Assembly (NCBI RefSeq): GCF_900078305.2
Contig: NZ_LT546028.1
Coordinates: 546,948-610,947, forward strand
Source of the DNA: Corynebacterium bouchesdurhonense
Lineage (GTDB): Bacteria; Actinomycetota; Actinomycetes; Mycobacteriales; Mycobacteriaceae
Length of the DNA: 64,000 nt
Direction: 5' to 3'
In this document: positions 29,247 through 38,133 of the stretch, one piece after another
Layout of the letters: each line of letters begins with the position of its first letter
Position numbering within the stretch: position 1 is the first letter of the stretch
Translations under genes and position numbers: made by a program
Notes under the pieces: generated by a model
Databases searched by the model: none
What the model saw: the letters and a program-made list of their open reading frames with translations, nothing else
What the model was told of the DNA's origin: nothing

Positions 29247-30697
29247 CGTGCATCACCTTCACTTTCCGGCTCGGCGGCGGGTGCGGCCCGCAAGACGGCG
29301 CGCCCGATGGGGGACGAGACCTGGCCGCCGGTGGCGCCGGCGCCGAGGTGGCCGCCGTTCTTCACCACGACGGCCACGGCGACGTCCTTCGCCGGGTCGA
29401 ACGCCACGTACCACACGTGCGGGTCCGCGCCCTCCGCGTGCTCGGCGGTACCCGTCTTGGAGGCGAATCCGTTGCCGTCGTAGCCCCAGGTGTTGCGCTC
29501 GGACCCGTACATCAGTCCGGCCATGGTGGCCGCCTCGTCGGGGGTGAGCGCCTCGTTGAGCTGCCGCGGCTTGGTCCGAGACACCTCAGTCAAGTCCGGG
29601 CGCAACACCCGGCTGACCACGTAGGGCGCCATGCGCACCCCGTTATTGGCCACCACGCCCGCCATCACGGCGGCCTGCAGGGCGGTCATGGTCACGTCGC
29701 GCTGGCCGATGGCGGACTGCGCCACCTCCGCCCCGCCCGGCAGGTCACCGAGGGAGCCGGCGGCGGTGGGCAGGCCGAGGTCATACTTCTCGCCGATGCC
29801 GTAGGCCGCCGCTGCCTCCCGCAGCCCGTCAGCGCCCACCTGCAGCCCCATCTGCACAAACGCGGTGTTGCAGGACAGCGCGAACGCGGTGGCCAGCGTC
29901 ACCTGCCCGCCGCCCGCGCAGGGCAGCCCGCCGTAGTTGGTCAGGGGGATCTCGGTGCCCGGCAGGATGGTCTGCGCCTCGCCCGTGAGCATCGAATCGG
30001 GTGTGAAGCCCGCGCGCAGGCCGGCGGTGGCGGTGACAATCTTGAAGATCGAGCCTGGCGGCAGCTGCTCCTGCGTCGCGTGGTTGAGCAGCGGCTTGCC
30101 CGGGTTGTCGTTCACGTCGGCCCAGGCGCCCTCCGCGGTGGCCGGGTTGGAGATCAGGTTCGGGTCGTAGGAGGGCGTGGAGGCCATAGCCAGCACCTGG
30201 CCGGTGGAGGGGCGCAGAGCCACCACCGCGCCCTCGTAGCCTTGGGTGTCCAGCTGCTCGTAGGCGAAGGCCTGCAGGTTCGGGTCGATGGTCAGCTCCA
30301 CCGAATCGCCCTGCTGGTCCTCCTCCAGCCCGGTGCGCAAGAACCGCGAGGTGCCGCCCGCCACGTCCCCCGTCAGGGCGGCGTTGTAGCCGGCCTCCAG
30401 CTGGGAGGTGCCGAACTGGCTTGACACGTACCCCACCACCGGCGCGAACGAGTACGGCATGGTGGGGTACGTGCGCTGGTAGGTGCCTTCCTCGCCCTTG
30501 TGGGACTGGGCGAGAACCTGACCCCCGGCGGTGATTTGGCCGCGGTCGATCTGGTTCAGCTCGATGGTGTTGCGGGAGTTCCGCGGGTCCTGTGCGTATT
30601 TCTCCTCGCGGAGGCCCTGCACCACGGTGAAGTTCACCAGCAGCGCCACGATGAGCAGCAGTGCGAAGGACGCGCCGAGGCGGATCGACTTGTTCAT
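29243..30697 (-). CDS. pbpA: penicillin-binding protein A (class B transpeptidase)
   Basis: 484 residues. One N-terminal membrane anchor (ASFALLLIVALLVNFTVVQG), a dimerisation region, and a transpeptidase domain with active-site SxxK in PPGSIFKIV, SxN in LSCN and KTG in FASKTGTAEH. It cross-links peptidoglycan; in this operon it partners RodA and is controlled by PknA/PknB phosphorylation. It abuts rodA (1-base spacing) and overlaps pknA by 4 bases. Confidence 0.95.
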   Translation of the reverse strand: MNKSIRLGASFALLLIVALLVNFTVVQGLREEKYAQDPRNSRNTIELNQIDRGQITAGGQVLAQSHKGEEGTYQRTYPTMPYSFAPVVGYVSSQFGTSQLEAGYNAALTGDVAGGTSRFLRTGLEEDQQGDSVELTIDPNLQAFAYEQLDTQGYEGAVVALRPSTGQVLAMASTPSYDPNLISNPATAEGAWADVNDNPGKPLLNHATQEQLPPGSIFKIVTATAGLRAGFTPDSMLTGEAQTILPGTEIPLTNYGGLPCAGGGQVTLATAFALSCNTAFVQMGLQVGADGLREAAAAYGIGEKYDLGLPTAAGSLGDLPGGAEVAQSAIGQRDVTMTALQAAVMAGVVANNGVRMAPYVVSRVLRPDLTEVSRTKPRQLNEALTPDEAATMAGLMYGSERNTWGYDGNGFASKTGTAEHAEGADPHVWYVAFDPAKDVAVAVVVKNGGHLGAGATGGQVSSPIGRAVLRAAPAAEPESEGDAR

Positions 30698-32056
30698 CTA
30701 GCTCGCCACCTTCTCCCGGCGTCGCTGGGGGCCTTTGGACATGGTCTCCGCCCCGAACTCGGTGGGGCGGTTCGCGCTGTTGGACACGCGCAGGAGCAGG
30801 CCCAGCAGGATGTAGTTGGCCATGATGGAGGAACCACCGGCGGACATGAACGGCGTGGTCAGGCCCGTCATGGGAAGCATGGCGGAAATGCCGCCCGCCA
30901 CCACGAAGATTTGGATGGCCACGGTGGTGGCAAGCCCCGCCGCCAGCAGCTTGCCGTAGGTGTCGCGCACCTGCAGGGACGCGCGGAAGCCGGCAGTGAC
31001 CAGCATGGCAAAAAGCACCAGCACGCTGGCCACGCCCACAAGACCGAGCTCCTCGCCGATGGCGGCCAGGATGTAGTCGGAGTGCGCCACGGGCACCAGC
31101 TCCGGGTGGCCGTAGCCGAGGCCGGTGCCCGTCAGCCCGCCCCAGCTCAGGCCGAACAGGGCCTGGGAAGGCTGGTAGCCGGAGGTTTCGTAGTGCTCGA
31201 GGGGGTCAACGAAGTTGGCCACGCGGTCCTGGATCTTGGAGCTGACCTGGTACACGGCGTAGCCGCCCACGGCCACCAGGCCCGCGCCGATGAGCAGCCA
31301 GGAGGTGCGGCCGGTGGCGAAGTAGACCATGGCCAACACGGTGGCGAAGAGGATCAGGGCAGGGCCGAAGTCGTTGGAGACTGCCATGATGAGGATGGCG
31401 ATGGCCCACACCACCAGGATGGGCGCCAAGTCCCGCAGGCGCGGGAAGGTCAGGCCGAGAAAGCGCCGGCCCGCCACTGTGAACAGGGCGCGCTTCTGGG
31501 CCAGCAGCTGGGCGAAGAAGATCAGCAGCAGGATTTTGGAGAACTCGCCCGGCTGGATGGAAAAGGGCCCCAGCCACAGCCAGATGCGCGCGTCCTCGTA
31601 CCCGGGAGGCTGCGGCCACACCAGGGGCAGGGCGAGCAGCACGAGGCCCAGGAGGCCGAGGAGGTAGGAGTAGCGCGACAGCGACTTGTGGTCCCGCACC
31701 ACGGCTAGGGTGAGCACCATGAAGAGCACGCCCACTAGCGACCACAGCACCTGGCGCTGCGCCAGCGGGGCGAAGTCGGGCCGCTCCGCCAAGTCGAGAC
31801 GGTAGATCATCACCAGCCCGATGGCGTTGAGGGTGGACACCACGGGCAGCATCGTCTGGTCCGCGTACGGCGCGAGCAGGGCGATGGCCACGTGCGCGAT
31901 GGCGTACACCGCGGCGAAGCCGCCCACCAGGTAGAGCATCTCGCGGGTCAGGGCGCGGCCCTGGCTCATCTCCAGGCTGAAGAGCATCAGGAGGAGCAGG
32001 CCCGCGGAGGCGAGGAGGAGGGTGAGCTCACGGGTGCGTCGAAAAGCGCGCGTCAC
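30698..32056 (-). CDS. rodA: RodA/FtsW/SpoVE family peptidoglycan glycosyltransferase
   Basis: About 452 residues with 10-12 membrane helices. SEDS signature: GLVMIYRLD, PSQALFGLSWGG and the C-terminal MTGLTTPFMSAGGSS. It polymerises lipid II with PbpA. I chose GTG 32056 because it forms a GTGA overlap with the pstP stop; ATG 32098 gives 14 more residues but a 46-base overlap. A dispersed motif copy lies in the first codons (32036-32047). Confidence 0.94.
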   Translation of the reverse strand: MTRAFRRTRELTLLLASAGLLLLMLFSLEMSQGRALTREMLYLVGGFAAVYAIAHVAIALLAPYADQTMLPVVSTLNAIGLVMIYRLDLAERPDFAPLAQRQVLWSLVGVLFMVLTLAVVRDHKSLSRYSYLLGLLGLVLLALPLVWPQPPGYEDARIWLWLGPFSIQPGEFSKILLLIFFAQLLAQKRALFTVAGRRFLGLTFPRLRDLAPILVVWAIAILIMAVSNDFGPALILFATVLAMVYFATGRTSWLLIGAGLVAVGGYAVYQVSSKIQDRVANFVDPLEHYETSGYQPSQALFGLSWGGLTGTGLGYGHPELVPVAHSDYILAAIGEELGLVGVASVLVLFAMLVTAGFRASLQVRDTYGKLLAAGLATTVAIQIFVVAGGISAMLPMTGLTTPFMSAGGSSIMANYILLGLLLRVSNSANRPTEFGAETMSKGPQRRREKVAS

Positions 32057-33420
32057 TGCTCCACCTCCCGGCACGAGCTTGTCTTGGCGTCTACGCACAC
32101 GGGCAGGGCCTCTTCGGCAAGCCGGCTCAAAAGGCCCAGGACCTCGTCGTACGTGCCGCCCTCGGCGCGCTCCGCGCGCTCGACGGTCTCCTGCTGACTC
32201 TCGGGGAGGTCGGCGCGGCCGAACACGTGGCAGCTGGCGGCGGCGTCCTGCGAATCCACCTGCGAATCCACCGAGACGATGCGCAGCTTGTTGTGCTCGT
32301 CCAGGCAGGCGCGCTGCAACGGCTCGGAATCGGACTTGGAGCCGTGCTCGATCACGAACTCGCCCTGCTGGTCAACCTTGAGAAAGTACAGGTCGGCGCT
32401 CTTCCCGCGCACCCACATCGCGCCGGCGAACACCAGCACCGCGGCCAGCAGGAGCGCGCCCAGAACCCACGGCCACGCGCGGCGGCGCTTTAGGGGGCCC
32501 TCCGCATCGTCGCCGGCGGCGTCGGCCGGCTGGGTCTTCGCTCGGTTGTGGTCCGGCTCGATGGTCTCCGACCTGCGCAGCAGCGCCGCAGCCCGGCTGG
32601 CGGAGGAGTCCGGGTGCGATGTCTCGTAATCGGGCGCGAGTGCGCCGGCAACGAGCGGGGAGACGCTGCCGGGCGCGGCGGCCGCGCCGGCCTCCACGTC
32701 CGCGACCACCACGGTGATGTTGTCCGGCCCGCCCGAGCGCAGCGCGAGCTCGATCAGGCGCTGCGCCGCGATCTCAGGGGTGCCCTGGCCGAGCGCCACC
32801 GCGATGGTCTCGTCGGTGACCGGGTCCGTCAGCCCGTCGGAGCACAGCAGGACGCGGTCGCCCGCCCGCGCCTCCACCATCTCCAGGTGCGGCTCCACGG
32901 GGCGGCCGGTGTAGGCCTTGAGGATGAGGGATTTCTGCGGGTGCGTCGAGACGTCCTCGGGGTGCAGCTTGCCCTCGTTGACCAGGGATTGCACAAACGT
33001 GTCGTCGACGGTGAGGTGCTCCAAGGCGCCGTCGCGAAGCAAATAGCCCCTTGAATCGCCCACGTGGATCATGCCGAACTCGCGGCCGTTGAACATCAGC
33101 GCCGTGAGCGTGGTGCCCATGCCCTGCTGCTCCGGGTGCTCCGCAACGGACGCCTCGATGGCCGCGTTGCCGTCCTCCGCCGCCGCCCCGAGCAGGGCGA
33201 GCAGGTCCGCATCCCCCGGCTCCTTGTCCAGGTGCTCGAGGTGGGTGACCATGAGCTGGGAGGCGATCTCGCCGGCCGCGTGGCCGCCCATCCCGTCCGC
33301 CAGCGCCAACAGGTGCGGCCCCGCGTAGGCGGAATCCTCGTTGTTGCCGCGCACCAAGCCGCGGTCGGAAACGGCGACGAAGTTCAGGCGCAGCCGCGTA
33401 TCGGCGGTGTTCTCGGTCAT
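32053..33420 (-). CDS. pstP: PP2C-family Ser/Thr phosphatase PstP
   Basis: 455 residues from ATG 33420. Catalytic PPM domain (about 10-245): DRGLVRGNNEDSAY, ALADGMGGHAAGEIAS, HVGDSRGYLLR, LLCSDGLTDPV, SGGPDNITVVV supply the metal-binding aspartates. Then a linker, a membrane helix (VLGALLLAAVLVFAGAMWV) and an extracellular C-terminal part with a Cys pair (ACLDEHNK... SSCREVEQ). It dephosphorylates PknA/PknB and their targets. ATGA overlap with fhaB upstream. Confidence 0.94.
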   Translation of the reverse strand: MTENTADTRLRLNFVAVSDRGLVRGNNEDSAYAGPHLLALADGMGGHAAGEIASQLMVTHLEHLDKEPGDADLLALLGAAAEDGNAAIEASVAEHPEQQGMGTTLTALMFNGREFGMIHVGDSRGYLLRDGALEHLTVDDTFVQSLVNEGKLHPEDVSTHPQKSLILKAYTGRPVEPHLEMVEARAGDRVLLCSDGLTDPVTDETIAVALGQGTPEIAAQRLIELALRSGGPDNITVVVADVEAGAAAAPGSVSPLVAGALAPDYETSHPDSSASRAAALLRRSETIEPDHNRAKTQPADAAGDDAEGPLKRRRAWPWVLGALLLAAVLVFAGAMWVRGKSADLYFLKVDQQGEFVIEHGSKSDSEPLQRACLDEHNKLRIVSVDSQVDSQDAAASCHVFGRADLPESQQETVERAERAEGGTYDEVLGLLSRLAEEALPVCVDAKTSSCREVEQ

Positions 33421-33866
33421 GGCGTCAGCCTCACAATCGTGCGTCCCATCTTGATGTCGGTGCCCACGGCCACGCGCTCCGGTTGGTCGATGCGGATGCC
33501 CTGCACAAAGGTGCCGTTGCGGGAGTCCAGGTCCTCGATGAACCACTCACTGCCGCGCCGGAAGAGGCGGGCGTGCCGCGCGGATGAGAAATCGTCACCG
33601 AGTTGGAAGTCATTGTCCGGCCCGCGGCCGATGGTCACAGCCTCCAAGCTGGCAATTTCCATGTGCGAGCCCCGCAGCGGTCCCTCCACCACCGCCAGTT
33701 GGCGCGCTTTTTCGCGCTTCACGGGGGTTTGGGCAGTTGCTTGCCGACGCACACTGCCAGCCGCCCGCACCACATCCTTGCGCTGCACCCACATCACCAG
33801 CAGGATGAACAGCCACAGCAGGGCGAGCAGCCCGAACCGGGCGCTCAGAATCACCGTGGAGTCCAT
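33417..33866 (-). CDS. fhaB: FHA domain protein FhaB (FipA)
   Basis: 149 residues: N-terminal membrane helix (FGLLALLWLFILLVMWV), basic linker, FHA domain (about 60-148) with GRGPDNDFQL, SSARHARL and SRNGTFVQG, which reads phosphothreonine. It links kinase signalling to FtsZ/FtsQ in mycobacteria. The dispersed motif (33739-33750) is in the linker (RRQATAQ). Confidence 0.93.
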   Translation of the reverse strand: MDSTVILSARFGLLALLWLFILLVMWVQRKDVVRAAGSVRRQATAQTPVKREKARQLAVVEGPLRGSHMEIASLEAVTIGRGPDNDFQLGDDFSSARHARLFRRGSEWFIEDLDSRNGTFVQGIRIDQPERVAVGTDIKMGRTIVRLTP

Positions 33867-33919
33867 GGGCCGTACCTTTCAGTGTGGGTGGGTGGGTTCC
33901 TAGCGTAGGCGCACGCGGT

Positions 33920-34801
33920 CTAGGTGCGGAAGTACTCGGTGCCGGGGTGGCTGGAGGCGCTCTGGTAGAACGGCGCCTGGGACGGGGGGATCTCACCCTG
34001 GGCGGCGGGCGCGGCGGGCTCGCGGCCCTCCACGATGCGCACCTCGATGTTGGAGTGGCCCACCGTGATCACGTCGCCGTCTGCCAGGAGCCAGTTGTCC
34101 ACCGGCTCGTCGTTCACCGTGGTGCCGTTGGTGGACTGCAGGTCCACCAGCACCGCGACCTCGCCGTCCCAGGTGATCTCCGCGTGCTGGCGCGAGACCC
34201 CGGTGTCCGGCAGGCGCAGGTCCGCCTCGTTGGAGCGGCCGAGAATGTTGGAGCCCTCGTGCACGAGGTAGGTGCGCGAGGAGCCGTCCTGCAGCAGCAG
34301 GCTAACGGTGGGGGCGGCAGGCGCGCCGGTGGTTGGTTCAGGCATGTGATCCTCCTGGTTGTGCGGCCGCGCGGGGCGCGCGGGCTCGGCGAAGATGGCG
34401 TCGAACCCGCTGGCCACGTCGGGCACGGTATCAATGTACGACGACACGCGCAGCTGGCCCGTCCGAAGACCGGACTCCTCCGCGATGCGCACCACGGCGG
34501 GCCCGTCGAGGTACCAGCCCTGGTTGCGTACGAAGCGCATGAGCTGCTCGGCGAGGTCCACCGGAAGCTCACGCCGCTGCGACAGGTTCTCCAGGTCCTT
34601 GGAGGACACGCCCACCGCGTACACGTTGGGGGCGACAAACTCGTCCTTGTCCGTAACCACCACGGAGTCCTGGGCCTCCTGCTTGATCAGCTCCTCGATC
34701 TCCGCCGGCACAACCTTGCCGCCGAAGACGGCGGCCATGGAGTTGTCCATGCTCCGCTGGATCGAGCTGTCCAGCTTTGCCAGCCTGTCCATGATCGACA
34801 C
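33920..34801 (-). CDS. fhaA: FHA domain protein FhaA (DUF3662-FHA)
   Basis: 293 residues. DUF3662 N-terminal domain (MDRLAKLDSSIQRSMDNSM... PAEIEELIKQEAQD), a linker, and a C-terminal FHA domain (LGRSNEADLRLPDTGVSRQH; STNGTTVND). It binds phosphorylated kinase/MviN-type partners in cell-wall synthesis control. Start GTG 34801 chosen because GGGAGGTG lies about nine bases upstream; ATG 34792 is in frame. First gene of the operon that runs to crgA. Confidence 0.92.
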   Translation of the reverse strand: MSIMDRLAKLDSSIQRSMDNSMAAVFGGKVVPAEIEELIKQEAQDSVVVTDKDEFVAPNVYAVGVSSKDLENLSQRRELPVDLAEQLMRFVRNQGWYLDGPAVVRIAEESGLRTGQLRVSSYIDTVPDVASGFDAIFAEPARPARPHNQEDHMPEPTTGAPAAPTVSLLLQDGSSRTYLVHEGSNILGRSNEADLRLPDTGVSRQHAEITWDGEVAVLVDLQSTNGTTVNDEPVDNWLLADGDVITVGHSNIEVRIVEGREPAAPAAQGEIPPSQAPFYQSASSHPGTEYFRT

Positions 34802-34856
34802 TTCCCGCGCACCTCCCTTCCGGTTCTCGTCCTACTCATGCGCGTACAAATGAGCA

Positions 34857-34862
34857 AGTATA
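34857..34862 (-). promoter_or_regulatory. candidate -10 of the fhaA-crgA operon
   Basis: TATACT on the minus strand, 17 bases after TAGGTT as a possible -35, about 55 bases before the fhaA start. Inference only. Confidence 0.4.
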
Positions 34863-34990
34863 AATGTCGCTACGACACGAACCTAGAAACGAACCTAGAC
34901 GCCGCAGCGGTCCCGGAGCGCTCCCGCCCCAGCTGGGCTAGGATTTCGGGGTTGTTACCGGCCCCACCCTGACAGAAAGCGGGTCCATCC

Positions 34991-35521
34991 ATGCGGCCTT
35001 TTTCCGGCCGAGCGCTGCCCTGGGGCGCGCGCGGCGCAACGCGGGTGCAAACCCGCGCCTACCTGGCGGGACTTGCCGCCGGGACGCTCCTTCTCGCCGG
35101 CTGCGGGGCGTACCCCAAAGACGCCGCCGGCTCCTTCGAGCGCGCCGAGGGCGGCACGCTCGTGGTGGGTGTCTCCCCCCACGAGCCGTGGACGACCGTG
35201 GAGCCCGTCACGGGTGACGTGTCGGGCTCCGAGGCCGAGCTCGTGCGCGGCTTCGCGGACGAGATGGGCGCGGACGTGGATTGGCGCGTCGGCGCGGAGA
35301 GCGAGCTGGCGGAGTGGCTGAGCGACGGCGACATCGACGTGGCCATCGGCGGCTTCCAGGCGGACTCGCCGTGGACGGAGGAGATCGCCTTCACCCGCCC
35401 CTACGAAGAGGTGGAGGCGGAAGGCGGCACCCGCAAGATGGTGATGGGCGTGCGCCGCGGCGAGAACCGGATGCTGGTGGAGCTGGAACGCTACCTCAGC
35501 CGTGCAACGGGGGAGATCTAG
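34991..35521 (+). CDS. lipoprotein resembling ABC-transporter substrate-binding proteins (short)
   Basis: 176 residues. Signal peptide with lipobox LLLAGC (YLAGLAAGTLLLAGCG), then a segment typical of the N-terminal lobe of family 3 amino-acid-binding proteins (LVVGVSPHEPWTTVEP; SGSEAELVRGFADEMGADVDW; DGDIDVAIGGFQADSPWTEE). The second lobe is mostly missing (family length about 250-280), so it may be a half-protein or a redefined binding lipoprotein. The next gene's ATG directly follows its stop, suggesting linked function with the cation transporter. Confidence 0.7.
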   Translation: MRPFSGRALPWGARGATRVQTRAYLAGLAAGTLLLAGCGAYPKDAAGSFERAEGGTLVVGVSPHEPWTTVEPVTGDVSGSEAELVRGFADEMGADVDWRVGAESELAEWLSDGDIDVAIGGFQADSPWTEEIAFTRPYEEVEAEGGTRKMVMGVRRGENRMLVELERYLSRATGEI

Positions 35522-36499
35522 ATGGAAGCAAGTACCGGTTCCGGCACCGAGGCGCTGCCCCAGAAGCAGCGGGAGCTGATGCGCAAGGCGATCCGCCTCG
35601 AGTGGATTACGCTCGCCGTCAAGGTGGTCACCATCCCCCTAGTGGGCATCGTGGCTGGCCAATCCCAGGCGATGCGCACGGCGTGGTACGAGGACTGCCT
35701 CGAGCTGCTGCCGCCGATCGCGTTTCTGATCGCGGCGCGCACCATCCGCCGTCAACCGGGGGAGAAGCACCCCTACGGCCACCACCGCGGCATCAACGTC
35801 GGCCACCTCGTCTCCGCCACGGCGCTGTTGGCTATGGGTGTGTACCTGCTGGTGGACAGCTCGCTGAGCCTGGCTGGCGGCGAGCGCCCGCCGATCGGCA
35901 CCGTCGTCCTTCTCGGCCACAGCATCTGGCTGGGCTGGCTGATGATCGCCGTGATGGTCATCTCCGCCGCCGGCCCGGTGATCCTGGGCCGGTTGAAGCT
36001 GAAGCTGGTGGAGGACCTGCATGACAAGGTCCTCTACGCCGATGCGGACATGAACAAGGCCGACTGGATGACGGCGGTGGCCACCGTGATCGGCATCTTG
36101 GGCGTGGGCTACGGCTGGTGGTGGATGGACGCCGCGACCGCGATCGCCGTCTCCGCCTCCGTGATCCATGACGGCTGGTCCAACCTCCGCACCTCCGTCC
36201 GGGACCTCACCGACGCGCGCCCCACCGACATGGAGGGCAACGTCCACCCGCTCATGGCCAAGGCCGTCAACGCCGCCAACCACGAGCCGTGGGTGGCCGA
36301 GGCGGAGGGCCGCTTCCGGGACCTGGGGCACGTGCTGCACGCCGAGATCTTCGTGATGCCGCGCGCCGGCCACCAGGTGGACACGGCCGAGCTGTCCCAG
36401 CTGCGCGAGCGCCTCGAGGACATCGACTACCAGCTGCACGACGTGGTGGTAATCCCCGTCTCCGAGATCCCCACCTGCCTCACCAACGCACCCCGCTGA
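35522..36499 (+). CDS. cation diffusion facilitator (CDF) family transporter
   Basis: 325 residues, about six membrane helices and a cytosolic C-terminal domain. CDF features: HPYGHHRGINVGHL after TM2 and DADMNKADWMTAVAT on TM5 (DxxxD). The TM2 metal site reads YEDCLELLPP rather than the usual HxxxD/DxxxD pair, so metal choice is unclear. Exports divalent metal in exchange for protons by family inference. Confidence 0.8.
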   Translation: MEASTGSGTEALPQKQRELMRKAIRLEWITLAVKVVTIPLVGIVAGQSQAMRTAWYEDCLELLPPIAFLIAARTIRRQPGEKHPYGHHRGINVGHLVSATALLAMGVYLLVDSSLSLAGGERPPIGTVVLLGHSIWLGWLMIAVMVISAAGPVILGRLKLKLVEDLHDKVLYADADMNKADWMTAVATVIGILGVGYGWWWMDAATAIAVSASVIHDGWSNLRTSVRDLTDARPTDMEGNVHPLMAKAVNAANHEPWVAEAEGRFRDLGHVLHAEIFVMPRAGHQVDTAELSQLRERLEDIDYQLHDVVVIPVSEIPTCLTNAPR

Positions 36500-36508
36500 G
36501 CAGGCGAT

Positions 36509-36538
36509 TTGGCGTTCTAACCCGCAGCGTCTTATATT
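36509..36538 (+). promoter_or_regulatory. promoter of tRNA-Leu
   Basis: TTGGCG (36509-36514), 18-base spacer, TATATT (36533-36538); tRNA begins 16 bases later. Shares GGCGATTTGGCG with the tRNA-Ile promoter. Confidence 0.7.
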
Positions 36539-36553
36539 GGTCAAGTTCCACAC

Positions 36554-36637
36554 GCCCGGGTGGCGGAATTGGCAGACGCGCTGGCTTCAGGTGCCAGTGT
36601 TCGCAAGAACGTGGGGGTTCAAGTCCCCCCCCGGGCA
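36554..36637 (+). tRNA. tRNA-Leu (CAG)
   Basis: 84-nt class II tRNA with long variable arm; acceptor GCCCGGG/CCCGGGC, D-arm TGGCGGAATTGGCAGACGCG, anticodon CAG in CTTCAGGT, T-loop GTTCAAGTC. Same position after fhaA as in mycobacteria. Confidence 0.97.
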
Positions 36638-36642
36638 CAGAT

Positions 36643-36670
36643 GCTCCGTAGTTTAGACTGCGGAGCTTTT
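36643..36670 (+). terminator. terminator after tRNA-Leu
   Basis: GCTCCGTAGT...ACTGCGGAGC stem with one G-T pair, loop TTAG, then TTTT. Confidence 0.8.
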
Positions 36671-36762
36671 GCGTTGCCGCCCCCGCTATGGTGCTCTTGG
36701 TCTCGGAGTTGTGTATATGATACAGCCCCCACACCAGTTCCCAGCGCTGGGCCTTCTTCGCA

Positions 36763-38133
36763 GTGATCTCGCTCGGCCTGTTCATGGTCAGCCTGGACAA
36801 TTCCATCCTGTTCACGGCCCTGCCCGCCATCGAGGAGCAGCTGGGCACCACCCCGGGCCAGGCGCTGTGGATCATCAACGCCTACCCGCTGGTGCTCTCC
36901 GGGCTGCTGCTGGGCGCGGGCACGCTGGGGGACCGCATCGGCCACCGGCTCATGTTCATGGTGGGCTTGGTCCTGTTCGGGGTGGCGTCGCTGGCCGCCG
37001 CCTTCGCCCCCTCGGCCTGGGCGCTGGTGGCCGCCCGCGCCCTGCTCGGCGTCGGCGCGTCCAGCATGATGCCGGCCACCCTCGCCCTGATCCGCCTCAC
37101 GTTCCCGGACGAGCAGGAGCGCAACACCGCCATCGGCCTCTGGAGCTCCGTGGCCGTGGTGGGCGCGGCGCTGGGGCCCGTGGTCGGTGGCGCGATGCTG
37201 GAGGTGTTCTGGTGGGGGTCGATCTTCCTCATCAACGTGCCCGTGGTGGTTGTGGCCGTGGTGCTCACCGCCCTGCTCGCCCCGCCGAACCTGCCCAACC
37301 GCGCAAAGCGCTGGGACGCGACCTCCTCGCTCTACTCTCTGCTCGCCCTCACGGCGCTGACGCTAACTATCAAGGAGGCCGCGAACCCGCAGCGCCGCCC
37401 GGCCCTCCTCGCCGCCGCCGCGGCGGTGGCCCTGGTGGGGGGCGCGGCGTTCGCCCGCCGGCAGCGCCGCCTGGAGGACCCGCTGCTCACCCTGGACATC
37501 TTCCGGTCCCGCATTTTCACGGGCGGGGTGCTGGCGGCCATGGGCAGCATGTTCGTCATCACCGGCACCGAGCTGCAGACCACCCAGAAGCTGCAGCTTG
37601 TCGACGCCTTCTCGCCCCTCGCCGCCGGCACCGCCATCACCGCTATGGCGGTGGCCGCCTTCCCGGCCTCCGTCCTCGGTGGCGCCAATCTGCGCCGCGT
37701 CGGCTTCCTCCCGCTCATTGCCGGCGGCTTTGCGGGCGGCGCGGCGGGCGCGCTGCTTCTCGCAGCTGGGTCCCGCGCCGGGTCCTTCCCGCTCGAGCTG
37801 CTGGGGCTCGCCGTGGTGGGTGTCTCCGCCGGCGCGGTGATGAGCGTGTCCTCCATCGCCATCATCGGCGCAGCCCCCGCCCACCGCTCCGGCATGGCCG
37901 CCGGGGTGGAGGAGGTGTCCTACGAGTTCGGTTCGCTGATCACCGTGGCCGTCACCGGCTCCCTCTTCGGGCGCTGGCTCGCGATAGGCGACGGCCCCTA
38001 CGAGGCGGCCTACGCTTCCGCCTACCACAGCGTGCTGGGGCTGGTGGCTGCCGTAGCCGCGGCCCTCGCTCTAGTCACGTGGTGGTGCTTCCGCGACAAC
38101 CCGAAATCGGGCGTAACCTCGAGCTATGACTGA
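36763..38133 (+). CDS. MFS transporter (DHA2-like multidrug efflux family)
   Basis: At least 456 residues, 12-14 membrane helices. Motif-rich N-terminus (FMVSLDNSILFTALPAIEEQ; WIINAYPLVLSGLLLGAGTL; DRIGHRLMF, motif A), later GPVVGGAML (motif C). The frame stays open upstream to 36721 (...SSQRWAFFAVISLG, typical of MFS TM1) but holds no start codon before GTG 36763, and a TGA at 36718 closes it. The true start may be lost, or GTG 36763 may be used with a short TM1. Proton-driven drug export is the family inference. A motif copy lies at 37596-37607. Confidence 0.8.
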   Translation: MISLGLFMVSLDNSILFTALPAIEEQLGTTPGQALWIINAYPLVLSGLLLGAGTLGDRIGHRLMFMVGLVLFGVASLAAAFAPSAWALVAARALLGVGASSMMPATLALIRLTFPDEQERNTAIGLWSSVAVVGAALGPVVGGAMLEVFWWGSIFLINVPVVVVAVVLTALLAPPNLPNRAKRWDATSSLYSLLALTALTLTIKEAANPQRRPALLAAAAAVALVGGAAFARRQRRLEDPLLTLDIFRSRIFTGGVLAAMGSMFVITGTELQTTQKLQLVDAFSPLAAGTAITAMAVAAFPASVLGGANLRRVGFLPLIAGGFAGGAAGALLLAAGSRAGSFPLELLGLAVVGVSAGAVMSVSSIAIIGAAPAHRSGMAAGVEEVSYEFGSLITVAVTGSLFGRWLAIGDGPYEAAYASAYHSVLGLVAAVAAALALVTWWCFRDNPKSGVTSSYD

